DNA from: an uncultured Lentisphaeria bacterium
Lineage (GTDB): Bacteria; Verrucomicrobiota; Lentisphaeria; Victivallales; UBA1829
DNA length: 64,000 nt
Assembly: GCA_949282305.1 (NCBI GenBank)
Contig: CASDPB010000013.1
Location: forward strand, 1-64,000
Direction: 5' to 3'
The translations under genes were made by a program, and so were the position numbers. Positions 53,655 to 62,463 of the stretch are shown in pieces. A model generated the notes under the pieces. It searched no databases, was not told the DNA's origin, and saw nothing but the letters and a program-made list of their open reading frames with translations. The number at the start of each line of letters is the position of its first letter. Within the stretch, counting starts at the first letter, position 1.

Positions 53655-53721
53655 CGGCAATTCAGATTACCTGTTATTTTTCGTGTTGGCTTAGCTTGTA
53701 AACAAGCAATCTGAACTGCCG
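53655..53721. repeat. Long inverted repeat before the AT-rich gene
   Basis: Arms CGGCAATTCAGATT (53655-53668) and AATCTGAACTGCCG (53708-53721) match with one difference. A second inverted pair, GCTTGT (53694-53699) and ACAAGC (53702-53707), lies inside. It could be the relic of a small mobile element or a regulator site of the gene at 53171-53632. Confidence 0.5.
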
Positions 53722-53852
53722 AAACTTTATATGAAGATTCTTATATGGAAACTGCCATCCGCTGTTTCAGCTCCGCCGTTATTTTAGTGTGTTTGGTTTC
53801 GATCAGCATTCAGCCGCACATCCATTTTTTATATGACTGCTTCTTAATAATA

Positions 53853-53921
53853 CAGTGTTCTATAGTCTGTTCTATATTAAATTATATGACAAACTGCAAA
53901 AACCGCAAGTATAGAACACTG
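53853..53921. repeat. Perfect 12-base inverted repeat downstream of the CCA-adding enzyme
   Basis: CAGTGTTCTATA (53853-53864) and TATAGAACACTG (53910-53921) are exact inverse copies 45 bases apart. The right arm is followed by an A-run and then GCATTTTTTTTC, an A/T hairpin (53921-53940). On the minus strand this could help stop CCA-enzyme transcription, or mark an inserted element. The remainder of the gap 53633-53959 has no supported gene. Confidence 0.5.
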
Positions 53922-53959
53922 AAAAAAAGCATTTTTTTTCAGCCGGAACCAAAAGAGTG

Positions 53960-55330
53960 TCACACATCTGCGGGATGGATAATACGGTCGGCAACGGCTT
54001 TCAATGCTTCTTCTTTTGTTGAGACGATCCCGTCGAGCTGGAGATCTGCGGCATACTTCAGCAGGAATCCGACTTTGGGGCCGGGCAGGACACCGAGCGC
54101 AAGAATGTCGGCGCCGGTCAGGAACGGTTTCGGGACGACATCCGTGTGCGAGGATTCCAACTGATGCATCCGGTCAAGCAGCAGGAGATAGTTGTCCAGC
54201 TTGCCGTGGCAGGAAATGCAGTCGATCCGGTGAAGCTCCAGTTCCAGCGGGAAGTTCTGGTCGGCAATGAGCCGCCGCCATTTTGCCGTCCGCATTTTGT
54301 CGACCTGCGCAAAACGCATGTGATTGCGGACTGCCGCCGTAATGCTTTCCGTCATCCTGTAAGGCATCTTCAGCCGCCGCAGGATTGTTTCCGCCATTTC
54401 CGCGCCTTTTTCCTCATGGGAGAAAAAATGGACGCGCCCGTCTTCCCTGACTCCACGGCAGGACGGTTTTCCCACATCATGAAGCAGAACCGACCAGCCG
54501 AGTTCCGGCGACGGATATGCGATATGGGAGAGCATCAGCATGGTGTGTTCAAAGACATCGCCTTCGGGGTGGAATTTGGGCGGCTGTTCCACGCCGCGCA
54601 TGGCGTCGATTTCCGGGAGGAGGACTTTCAAAATACCGAGTTCCGCCGCCAGACGGAATGCCCGGTCCGGCATCGGACCGCACAGGATCCGCGTGAACTC
54701 GTCCCGCACCCGTTCCGAGGAGAGAAAACGCAGTTTATGGGCGAGTTCCCTGATTGCGGACATTGCCGTCTTGTCGAGTTCCAGTTGCAGGCGGACCGCA
54801 AAGCGGATTGCGCGGAGCATCCGCAGGTAATCTTCCGAAAAACGGACGACGGGATCGCCGATCGTGCGGAGAACTCCCCGCCGGAGATCGTCATAACCGC
54901 CGGTGCAGTCGATGAGTATTTCTTTTTCAGGATCAAGGAGCATGGCGTTGATCGTGAAGTCGCGCCGGGCGACGTCCTCCTGCGGCGTTTTGCTGAAACG
55001 CAGAGTCTCCGGGCGCCGCCCGTCCTCGTAATCGCGCTCCTCGCGGAATGTGGCGACCTCGAAGTTCATGGAGTCCGCGACCACCGTGACGACGCCGAAC
55101 GATGCGCCGAGCGGGATGGAGCGGGGAAACAGCTTCATGATCTCCGCGGGCACCGCATTGGTCGTAATGTCGTAATCCTTCGGGAGCTTTCCGAGGCAGA
55201 GATCGCGGACCGCGCCGCCGACGATATACGCTTCAAATCCGGCATTGCGCAGTTCCGCAACGATTCCCGCCGCAGCGGAGAACATGCGGCGTTCCCGGAT
55301 ATTCCTGTTGATTTTGAAAGGTATTTGCAT
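53960..55330 (-). CDS. CCA-adding tRNA nucleotidyltransferase with HD domain
   Basis: The product is 456 residues. The class II nucleotidyltransferase core shows YIVGGAVRDLCLG, the catalytic DYDITT and RRDFTINAML, then an RRGVLRTIGDP and FSEDYLRMLRAIRFA region binding tRNA and nucleotide. A C-terminal HD-type domain has FEHTMLML and LLHDVGKP. It adds or repairs the tRNA 3' CCA, though a poly(A) polymerase role (PcnB-like) cannot be excluded by eye. It is divergent from nadD. Confidence 0.88.
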   Translation of the reverse strand: MQIPFKINRNIRERRMFSAAAGIVAELRNAGFEAYIVGGAVRDLCLGKLPKDYDITTNAVPAEIMKLFPRSIPLGASFGVVTVVADSMNFEVATFREERDYEDGRRPETLRFSKTPQEDVARRDFTINAMLLDPEKEILIDCTGGYDDLRRGVLRTIGDPVVRFSEDYLRMLRAIRFAVRLQLELDKTAMSAIRELAHKLRFLSSERVRDEFTRILCGPMPDRAFRLAAELGILKVLLPEIDAMRGVEQPPKFHPEGDVFEHTMLMLSHIAYPSPELGWSVLLHDVGKPSCRGVREDGRVHFFSHEEKGAEMAETILRRLKMPYRMTESITAAVRNHMRFAQVDKMRTAKWRRLIADQNFPLELELHRIDCISCHGKLDNYLLLLDRMHQLESSHTDVVPKPFLTGADILALGVLPGPKVGFLLKYAADLQLDGIVSTKEEALKAVADRIIHPADV

Positions 55331-55411
55331 AAAAAATCACTTCCGGCATTTGAGTTTCTCTCTTTTCATGCTTAAATATGGACTGGAAAACAGAATTTGC
55401 AAGAGGATTTC

Positions 55412-56029
55412 ATGAAAATAGCATTCTTCGGCGGGACTTTCGATCCGGTTCACAACGGGCATCTCGCATTGGCAAAGCTGGTGCTGGAGCACCGTTCAGC
55501 CGGGCGGATTCTGTTTGTCCCCGCTCCGAATCCGCCGCATAAGACGGACCGGGAGATCACTCCGTTTGAAGTCCGTTATGAAATGCTGGCTCTGGCTCTG
55601 GAGGGGAAAGGGGAGGGTTTTGCCCTCTCCGACATCGAAAAACGGCGTTCGGGGCGTTCTTATACGATAGATACTTTGAATCAGTTGTCGAAATTATATG
55701 AATATGATGATATATTACTGCTGATCGGGGAAGACAGTCTCCGGCAGCTCCATTCGTGGAGACAGTGCCATGAGATTGTCCGCCGCTTCGGGATCATTGC
55801 TTATCCGCGCGGAGAGGAGCCGGTTTCGCGGGAGGAGTTGAGGCGGTACTGGGCGGAGGAGGAAACGGAGAAACTGTTGAGTGCAGTCCTTCCCTCGGCG
55901 CCCTGTTTTCCGGTATCTTCCACGGAGATTCGCGGGATGATCCGGCGGGGGGAATGGGAGAAGGCGGAGGCTCTGCTTCCGCCACCGGTCATGAACTTTA
56001 TCAGAAAAAACGGTGTCTATACAAAATAA
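55412..56029 (+). CDS. nadD: Nicotinate-nucleotide adenylyltransferase
   Basis: The product is 205 residues. GGTFDPVHNGHL gives the HxGH catalytic motif near the start, and PVSSTEIRGMIRRG is the C-terminal nucleotide-binding SSTxxR motif. It makes deamido-NAD from nicotinate mononucleotide and ATP. The ATG at 55412 follows AAGAGG. It precedes rsfS by 16 bases, the order found in most bacteria. Confidence 0.93.
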   Translation: MKIAFFGGTFDPVHNGHLALAKLVLEHRSAGRILFVPAPNPPHKTDREITPFEVRYEMLALALEGKGEGFALSDIEKRRSGRSYTIDTLNQLSKLYEYDDILLLIGEDSLRQLHSWRQCHEIVRRFGIIAYPRGEEPVSREELRRYWAEEETEKLLSAVLPSAPCFPVSSTEIRGMIRRGEWEKAEALLPPPVMNFIRKNGVYTK

Positions 56030-56045
56030 CCTCAGGAGGGGAATC

Positions 56046-56498
56046 ATGGCAGAAGCAGGAACGGCAAAGAAGACGGCAGGGAAAAAGGAAACGCCTGAAG
56101 AAAAACTCGCAAAAGTCTGCGAGGAAATTGCGTATGACAGGAAAGCGGAGAACATTGTCCGCCTTGACCTGAAGGAATATTCGGCGGTCAGCGATTATTT
56201 CGTGCTTTGCACCGCGACTTCCGAACCGCACATCCGCGCCATTGCCGAACGGATCCAGCGCGATGTGCTCGAACAGCTTAAAATCAAGCCGCTCCATGTG
56301 GACGGTTCCCCGGAAAGCCGCTGGATGATTGTGGATTTCGGCACCGTGATGGTTCATGTCATGGATGAGGACACCCGCTCTCTGTATCAGCTGGAAAGCC
56401 TCTGGGGCGATGCGCCGAAGTCCGATGCGATCAAACGCATTGAGGCGAAGGCGAAACGGAAAGCCGCCGCGGACAGAAAAAAACGGAAGGACGCATAA
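56046..56498 (+). CDS. rsfS: Ribosomal silencing factor RsfS
   Basis: The product is 150 residues. The core VRLDLKEYSAVSDYFVLCTATSEPHIRAIA (shown in part) and DGSPESRWMIVDFGTVMVHVM match RsfS, which binds L14 and blocks subunit joining when growth stops. Basic tails at both ends (KKTAGKKE and KRKAAADRKKRK) are extra compared with the 105-residue form. AGGAGG precedes the ATG. It is six bases before an unknown gene. Confidence 0.93.
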   Translation: MAEAGTAKKTAGKKETPEEKLAKVCEEIAYDRKAENIVRLDLKEYSAVSDYFVLCTATSEPHIRAIAERIQRDVLEQLKIKPLHVDGSPESRWMIVDFGTVMVHVMDEDTRSLYQLESLWGDAPKSDAIKRIEAKAKRKAAADRKKRKDA

Positions 56499-56504
56499 CA
56501 GCCC

Positions 56505-57137
56505 ATGCCCGGACCTTTGAAAGACTACTGGACCGAGTTCGACTGGGAAGCCGAACTCAAAAAAGACGATGCGCGGATCAGCACCTACATGCAGGAGCTG
56601 CCCCGCTATATTGACCTGCCTTCGGAAGACGCGGTAATCATGAAGCATATTCAGGACAGACCCGAGCTCGTTCCTTTCGGCGGGGACTACAAGAATTCAT
56701 CGCTTGCAGGGCTGTTCGAGAATACGGATTACGAAGAGGACATCACGTTCAGCGAAGAGTGGCAGAAGCGTGACGGTTCCGATTTTTACATCGTGCTCGG
56801 ACGCCTTTCAAAGCTCTGGGCGCAGCATTTTGCCACGCTCAGCGGACGAGGGGAGACCGTCGGCGGCATGCGTATCCTTTGTCTTTACGGCAAACTTATG
56901 GCGCGTTGTGCGGACATCATCGACATGGAGGATGAGGAATACCCCGCACTTCGTATCGCGATTATGAAGCGTCTGCTTGCAGATGCGAATCTTCTGCTGG
57001 GAGAGTTCCGCAGCTTCAGCTCCAGATTTCCAGCGTCGCGGGCGAAGGCCGATTTTCATTTTGAGCATGTCATTGTCCTGCGCGAGAAAATGCTGACCCT
57101 GCTGGAAAAATACCGTTCCGGCGGAAATGAAAAATAA
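56505..57137 (+). CDS. Unknown acidic helical protein co-transcribed with nadD-rsfS
   Basis: The product is 210 residues, acidic and helical, with no signal peptide. The start has YWTEFDWEAELKKDD, and a long helical part (about 85-205) includes GRLSKLWAQHFATLSGRGETVGGMR. It follows rsfS by six bases, which suggests a link to ribosome or NAD metabolism in this lineage. No family or catalytic motif is recognised. A weak ribosome site (no clear AGGAGG) precedes it. Confidence 0.65.
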   Translation: MPGPLKDYWTEFDWEAELKKDDARISTYMQELPRYIDLPSEDAVIMKHIQDRPELVPFGGDYKNSSLAGLFENTDYEEDITFSEEWQKRDGSDFYIVLGRLSKLWAQHFATLSGRGETVGGMRILCLYGKLMARCADIIDMEDEEYPALRIAIMKRLLADANLLLGEFRSFSSRFPASRAKADFHFEHVIVLREKMLTLLEKYRSGGNEK

Positions 57138-57265
57138 AACGGCGGATCCGCCGAATGCTTTTTCCCGGCACATCCGTTTCATGCAGCGGATCTGTCTGCA
57201 TCGCGTTCATTGATTCCCGGTATTTCCGGCGCATTGGAAAAACCGGATTTTTTTTCGGCAGGCTC

Positions 57266-57294
57266 TTGACAATCTTCCGGTTTTCGCTTATAAT
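57266..57294 (+). promoter_or_regulatory. Consensus sigma-70 promoter of the GntR gene
   Basis: TTGACA (57266-57271) and TATAAT (57289-57294) match the full consensus at the ideal 17-base spacing. The transcript would start near 57301, about 30 bases before the regulator's ATG. Confidence 0.85.
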
Positions 57295-57337
57295 TAATAT
57301 GACATCTAATATGAGCTGCTCGGAGCTGTTAATATGA
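57295..57337 (+). promoter_or_regulatory. Three direct copies of TAATATGA over the start of the GntR gene
   Basis: Copies lie at 57295-57302, 57307-57314 and 57330-57337. The first overlaps the transcription start region and the last contains the ATG of the regulator. They could form an operator for autoregulation. Short AT-rich repeats can also arise by chance. Confidence 0.35.
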
Positions 57338-58434
57338 ATCTGTATGAAAAAATTGGAAATGACCTGCGGGAAGCCATTGCCGGAAACGCATTGATGCCCG
57401 GTGACAAGATTCTTTCCATCAGTGAAATGAAGGAGAAATATCAGGTCAGTCATATTACGGCGCTCCGGGTGTACCGGGAACTTTCCGCGGAAGGGCTGAT
57501 CTCATGCCGCCACGGGCAGGGGTATTTCGTCTGCGACCGGTCCCCGAAACAGCAGAAAGTCTTCGGGCGTTTCGCCTGTTTCACGCGAACCATGCGCCCG
57601 CCGCGGAATGATGACAACTATTTCAACGAGATCAATACCGGCATTCAGATTGAGGCGGGAAACCGTCGGATAGACCTGTTTCTCCCGCACCATGCGGCGT
57701 TGCTGGACGCCTATGTCCCTTCGCCGGAAATGCTGGACGAGATCAGACGGGCGATGCTCTCCTGCGCGGACAGCGTGGACGGTTTTCTGCTGGATGAAAG
57801 GATTCCCGATGAGACCGTTGCCGAAGTGATTGAGAAAACAAGGAAGCCTGCGGTTGTAGTCAACCGCAGGACGAAACTTCCCGTCAACATGGTCTGCCCG
57901 GACAATGAAAACGCTCTGCGCATGATTCACGACATGGGGTGCAGGATGAAATACACGCAGTTCATTTTCTGCGCGAGAAGAGACCGGTTTTCCTATGATT
58001 GTTCCGATTATAATTCCACGGAGCGGGCGGCACTGTTCCACAGGCTTTTCAAGGACGAAAACCATGAGCTGATTGAAAACTGCCTGATGGTTCCGCGGGA
58101 GGTCTACCTGGAGAAGATCGACGAGGCTTACCGGCGGCGCCGAAAGCAGGGACGGGTTCTGTTGATCTGCACCACCGACGTGCTCGCGGCGGATCTGGTT
58201 CCACATTTCCTCGCAGACGGGAAATTGCCTGATGATCTCGGAATTGCAGGGCTTGAGGGACTGGCTGTCAGCAGGAAGTGCGCTCCGACTCTTTCCTGCA
58301 TGAGGGTCGATACGTTTGCCATAGGGATGAAAGCGGTGGAAATCCTGCAGTTGTCCGTCAACGGCACGGACTCCTATCTGCCGTCAACCGTTCTGGTTCC
58401 CTCTGTTTTCGAGCCTGGCGGAAGCATGAGTTAA
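57334..58434 (+). CDS. GntR-family regulator with LacI-like sensor domain
   Basis: The product is 366 residues. The winged helix-turn-helix (about 1-68) shows [37 protein letters not shown] and [22 protein letters not shown]. The rest is a periplasmic-binding-protein-like sensor ([18 protein letters not shown] and a LIPR-type end [14 protein letters not shown]), as in regulators of sugar pathways. GGAG lies eight bases before the ATG. It likely controls the pseudopilin and DUF4838 genes that follow in the same direction. Confidence 0.85.
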   Translation: MNLYEKIGNDLREAIAGNALMPGDKILSISEMKEKYQVSHITALRVYRELSAEGLISCRHGQGYFVCDRSPKQQKVFGRFACFTRTMRPPRNDDNYFNEINTGIQIEAGNRRIDLFLPHHAALLDAYVPSPEMLDEIRRAMLSCADSVDGFLLDERIPDETVAEVIEKTRKPAVVVNRRTKLPVNMVCPDNENALRMIHDMGCRMKYTQFIFCARRDRFSYDCSDYNSTERAALFHRLFKDENHELIENCLMVPREVYLEKIDEAYRRRRKQGRVLLICTTDVLAADLVPHFLADGKLPDDLGIAGLEGLAVSRKCAPTLSCMRVDTFAIGMKAVEILQLSVNGTDSYLPSTVLVPSVFEPGGSMS

Positions 58435-58480
58435 TGAAAGGCAGGTTGACATGTCAAATCAAAGACGGGGAGAATGCGGA

Positions 58481-59329
58481 ATGGAAAAGAGAAATTTACT
58501 TGCACTGATCGAGCTGTTTATCATGAAAATCTGTAAAAGGGTTGTTCTGCCCTGCCTTACTTCTTCATTCAAATGTTTTAATGTTCGATTGTTCCAATGT
58601 TTTTCTACTTCTTACTTCCCTGTTTTCTGTTCGAGATTCTTCCTTCGCAGGGTAAAAATAAGGATTTTTACCCTGATCGAGCTCTTGATCGTAATTGCAA
58701 TCATCGCGATTCTCGCCGGCATGCTTCTGCCTGCGCTGAATGCGGCAAGAGCCAGGGCATACGGCATCAACTGCATCAGCAACCTGAAGCAGATCGGGCA
58801 GGCGGTGCTGGCTTATACCATGGACAACAAAGACTGGTTTCCGGGGGGAACTCTTCACGATAAAATTTATTATGAACTGGCTCCTTATACCGGAATTGAC
58901 CCGGACAAATATAAATACAAGCCGTGGGAACAGCGCAAAATCTGGGCATGTCCGGCGGATTCCTACCGTGCCAGCAAATATGTCCCGGGGGATGGGTATG
59001 TTTCGGGAAGCTACGGGTTCAGTTATTATGCAAGGAACAACCTGACCGATCCCCCGCCGCATCCGATGGAAAAGATCAGCCTGATAAAGCAGCCGTCCAG
59101 ATTGATTTATGGAATGGATACCGAGGATTTGCGGGATGGCAAAGCACTGGTTTATACCGTCATAGCCGCCACCCGCTGGCCTTTCAAAACCGATGTCAAG
59201 GGACAGAGCGACGTTCATTTCCGCCATTCGGGAAATGCCTCGACGCTCTGGTTTGACGGACACGCCAGTATGATGCGTCTGCGGGATTGTTACGGAACGG
59301 GCATTAAACTGACTTATCAGGAGCCGTGA
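58481..59329 (+). CDS. H-X9-DG pseudopilin with unusually long leader
   Basis: The product is 282 residues from an ATG with GGGGAG eight bases upstream. The prepilin signature [28 protein letters not shown] lies only after 62 residues of leader, where 5-15 are normal. The leader contains LLALIELF, a partial echo of the signature, and a Phe/Cys-rich stretch ([15 protein letters not shown]). The C-terminus has [16 protein letters not shown], an exact H-X9-DG motif. It sits 29 bases before the DUF4838 gene. A later internal start (MKICKR) is possible. Confidence 0.8.
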   Translation: MEKRNLLALIELFIMKICKRVVLPCLTSSFKCFNVRLFQCFSTSYFPVFCSRFFLRRVKIRIFTLIELLIVIAIIAILAGMLLPALNAARARAYGINCISNLKQIGQAVLAYTMDNKDWFPGGTLHDKIYYELAPYTGIDPDKYKYKPWEQRKIWACPADSYRASKYVPGDGYVSGSYGFSYYARNNLTDPPPHPMEKISLIKQPSRLIYGMDTEDLRDGKALVYTVIAATRWPFKTDVKGQSDVHFRHSGNASTLWFDGHASMMRLRDCYGTGIKLTYQEP

Positions 59330-59358
59330 TTTCTTAATAATAACATAAGGATGGTAAA

Positions 59359-62286
59359 ATGAAACAGATCACTTGCATTTTCATGGCGGCATTATTGGCG
59401 CTTGCCGTCTTTGCGGGGGAACGTCCCGCCCGGCAGATTCAGATCGGAAAGAAAAACACAGCCGTTGCCACGGCGTCCAATACCGAGATCGTGGTTGCGC
59501 CGGATGCGCCGCAGACCACGCTTTTCGCCGCAAAGGAACTGCGCTCTTTCCTGTCGCAGATTTTCGGCAGGGAGGTGCCGGTAGTCAAACAGATTTCAAA
59601 CGGGAAGGTCTCTTTCATCCTCGGAGTCAACCCGTGGGCGAAGGAAGCCGGAATTGATGCGGCGAAACTTGTCCGCGACGCTTTCATCATAAAAACGGAC
59701 GGTTCCCGGATTTACATCGCGGGGCTGGACGATCCGAAGGCAAACCCGGAACGGGCGCTCGCCCGGGGCGGAGTCTGGAGCCAGCTTTACGAGCGCGGCA
59801 CGCTGTTCGGCGTCTACGACTTTCTGGAACGTGCGGCGGGAGTGCGGATGTATTTCCCCGGCGAACTGGGAACCGTTGTCCCGAAAACGGACCGTCTTGC
59901 CATACCGGAAATGAACATCTACGACCGCCCGGATTTCACCCAGCGCAAAGTCTCCACATTCTGGGACGGAACCTATTTCGAGGGGGAGAAACGCGATGCG
60001 GTCATCAATCCTGCGAAGACTCTGAACAATTACCGTCTGCGGCTCGAAACGGAGTATCTGCCGTGTTGTCACGGGCTCAATCATTTCCGGTACATTCAGC
60101 GGTTCGGGAAAACGCATCCCGAGTATTTCGCGCTCCAGAGCAACGGCAAACGGAGCAATGATCCTTCCGTCCGGCACCCCGGACAGCTCTGCTACACCAG
60201 CGGAATCGTGGAGGAAATTTATCAGGATGTCCGTTCCTATCTGAAAGGGGAAAAGGCCGATGTCCGCAAAATTCCGTCGGCGGGGCGGAACGGAGGTTAT
60301 GCGTGGGGCGTCAACACAAGCAGGGGAATGTATGTGGACATCATGCCGCAGGATGCGTTCAGCGGATGCCGCTGTGAAAAGTGCCAGGCGGCATACAGGA
60401 AGAACGATCCGCATTATGCCACGGAACTGATCTGGGGCAATACGGTTTCCATTGCGAACCGGCTGAAGAAAGAGGGGATTCCGGGAATCATTACGATGAT
60501 GGCCTACCGTCCCTACCGCCGCGTTCCCGCGATGGATATTCCGGACAACGTCATGGTCATGGTGGCGGAAACGGGTCCCTGGTCGAAAGGAAATCCCGCG
60601 CAGAAAAAACTGGATGATGAGGAAATCCGGGCATGGACAAAGAAACTTGGGCGCAAGGTATGGATCTGGAACTACGTCAACAAAGGCGCCACGCTGACCA
60701 TGCCGGGAGTTCCGCAGATGAGCCCGCGCGCCTACGGCGAGTATTACAAGGAGATTGCACCGTGGATTTTCGGCGCCTTCGCGGAATCGGAAAGCGACCG
60801 TTTCCTCTACAACTATCTGAACTATTATATTTTTTCCAAGGTCGCCTGGGACAACAAGGCTGATTTTGAAGCGCTGCTGGAGGAGCATTACCGTCTGATG
60901 TTCGGGAATGCGGCTTCTGTGATGAAGAAATTTTACGAGACGCTGGAAGAGAAATGGGTCGGACAGGTCGCGGGACGTGTCGTCGATACTCCGCTGGGAC
61001 CGGTCGGCGCTCCTCCGTCGGATTACGATCTCTGGAACAAGGTTTATTCCGCGGAGGTTCTTTCCGGGCTGGAGCAGGATTTGAAAAATGCGGAGAAAAG
61101 CGTCGCCGCAGACTCACTGGAAGCGAAACGCATTGCGTTGATCCGGAAAGAGTTTTACGAACCGCTCGTCAATGCCGCGAAAGCATATCATTCCATGAGT
61201 TCCGCAGTTCAGGGGCTGAAGTTCCATATTGCTGGCGCGCCGGGAAAAGAGCTGTATCTGGTTCCGTTCCGCGGCAGGAAAGCGGGAGCGCTTCGTGCGA
61301 CGGTGAAGACCGGAGTTCAGGTCTGGCGCACGGAGAATGATCTCTGCATCCGCTTCCGCTGCGAGGAGCCCCGCATGAGCGAGATTGTGGCGCAGAAGCG
61401 CAAAGCCGACGATCCTGAAATCTGGAAGGACAATTCCGTGGAAATCTTCCTCAATCCTTCCGGCGACCGCAGGACTTATTACCAGCTGATGGTGAATTCC
61501 GAAGCTTCTCTTTCCGACCAGAAGACCGTCAAGCTCGGTGCTTCCGGTTCCGGTGATTTCACATGGAGTTCCGGCGCGTCCGTTGAGGTGAAGAAAGAGC
61601 CGTCCGCATGGATTGCGGAAATCGCGATTCCCCTGAAGAATCTGCCTGATATCAGGCAGGAATTTCCCGCGAACTTCGCCCGCAGCCGGATTCTGAAAAC
61701 GGAAGGCGACTATGAGACGCTTTATCATTGGAGCCCGTTTGCCCGCGGTTTCCATGATCTGGAGAATTACGGTTCCATCACTTCCGCGAAAGAGCAGAAC
61801 ATTCTCATCAACAGCGACTTTTCCATGCTGCCGGAGAAAACGAAGCGCCATTTCGGAATCTGGGAGGGATACAAATGGATCGGCGGCTGGATCGGCGACA
61901 AGAACAATACCGCCGCCCTGGATGTGGAAAACTGCGTGAGCGCTCCTTTCGGAATGAGACTTCGGAGTGAGGACGGCGCGATGCTCATGCAGTACCTTCC
62001 GGCATTGAAGCCGGCGACAAAATACCGTCTTTCCTTCTTCGTGAAACTTCAGGACGTCAAGCCGCTGAAAGCCGGCGGCGGAGTCTGCGCCAACATCTGG
62101 GATGACGCGAACCGCTGGTTTCCCGCTCACAACTGGCTGACCGGGACGATGAACTGGACTTTCCAGAGTTACGAATTCACGACGGGGAAAAATACGAACG
62201 TGAAAGTCAATTCATACCTGCGGCTGCGTCTTATGAATGCCTCCGGAACGGTATGGTTCGACGATGTGAAGCTGGAGGAACTCTGA
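59359..62286 (+). CDS. Secreted DUF4838 carbohydrate-active protein with CBM9-like and C-terminal binding domains
   Basis: The product is 975 residues. A signal peptide covers about 1-19. Residues 35-165 resemble the N-terminal domain of alpha-glucuronidases and GH20 enzymes (FAAKELRSFLSQIFGREVP). The DUF4838 barrel spans about 230-520, with a CRCEKC cysteine cluster and VMVMVAETGPWSKG. Residues 640-800 look like a CBM9-type domain and 815-975 like a CBM4/9 sandwich. It probably acts on a complex polysaccharide at the surface. The AAGGAT site precedes the ATG. Confidence 0.75.
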   Translation: MKQITCIFMAALLALAVFAGERPARQIQIGKKNTAVATASNTEIVVAPDAPQTTLFAAKELRSFLSQIFGREVPVVKQISNGKVSFILGVNPWAKEAGIDAAKLVRDAFIIKTDGSRIYIAGLDDPKANPERALARGGVWSQLYERGTLFGVYDFLERAAGVRMYFPGELGTVVPKTDRLAIPEMNIYDRPDFTQRKVSTFWDGTYFEGEKRDAVINPAKTLNNYRLRLETEYLPCCHGLNHFRYIQRFGKTHPEYFALQSNGKRSNDPSVRHPGQLCYTSGIVEEIYQDVRSYLKGEKADVRKIPSAGRNGGYAWGVNTSRGMYVDIMPQDAFSGCRCEKCQAAYRKNDPHYATELIWGNTVSIANRLKKEGIPGIITMMAYRPYRRVPAMDIPDNVMVMVAETGPWSKGNPAQKKLDDEEIRAWTKKLGRKVWIWNYVNKGATLTMPGVPQMSPRAYGEYYKEIAPWIFGAFAESESDRFLYNYLNYYIFSKVAWDNKADFEALLEEHYRLMFGNAASVMKKFYETLEEKWVGQVAGRVVDTPLGPVGAPPSDYDLWNKVYSAEVLSGLEQDLKNAEKSVAADSLEAKRIALIRKEFYEPLVNAAKAYHSMSSAVQGLKFHIAGAPGKELYLVPFRGRKAGALRATVKTGVQVWRTENDLCIRFRCEEPRMSEIVAQKRKADDPEIWKDNSVEIFLNPSGDRRTYYQLMVNSEASLSDQKTVKLGASGSGDFTWSSGASVEVKKEPSAWIAEIAIPLKNLPDIRQEFPANFARSRILKTEGDYETLYHWSPFARGFHDLENYGSITSAKEQNILINSDFSMLPEKTKRHFGIWEGYKWIGGWIGDKNNTAALDVENCVSAPFGMRLRSEDGAMLMQYLPALKPATKYRLSFFVKLQDVKPLKAGGGVCANIWDDANRWFPAHNWLTGTMNWTFQSYEFTTGKNTNVKVNSYLRLRLMNASGTVWFDDVKLEEL

Positions 62287-62463
62287 ACTGCAGTGCAGAC
62301 GGGGCGGATTGCAGCTTCTCCATCAGACGTTGCCGTGTTCCGTCTGCCAGAACGCCCGGCATGTGCACAGGCGGAATGAAAAGGCATTTTTTATCCGTCA
62401 AAGATTTGCGTTGATCTTTTTCCGCATGTATATTCTGCGGTAAAAGCTCATGGAGGCTGTTTT

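Noticed and set aside
54146-55375. Plus-strand open frame of 409 codons
   Set aside because: It is antisense to the CCA-adding enzyme; its product is His/Arg-rich and low in structure.
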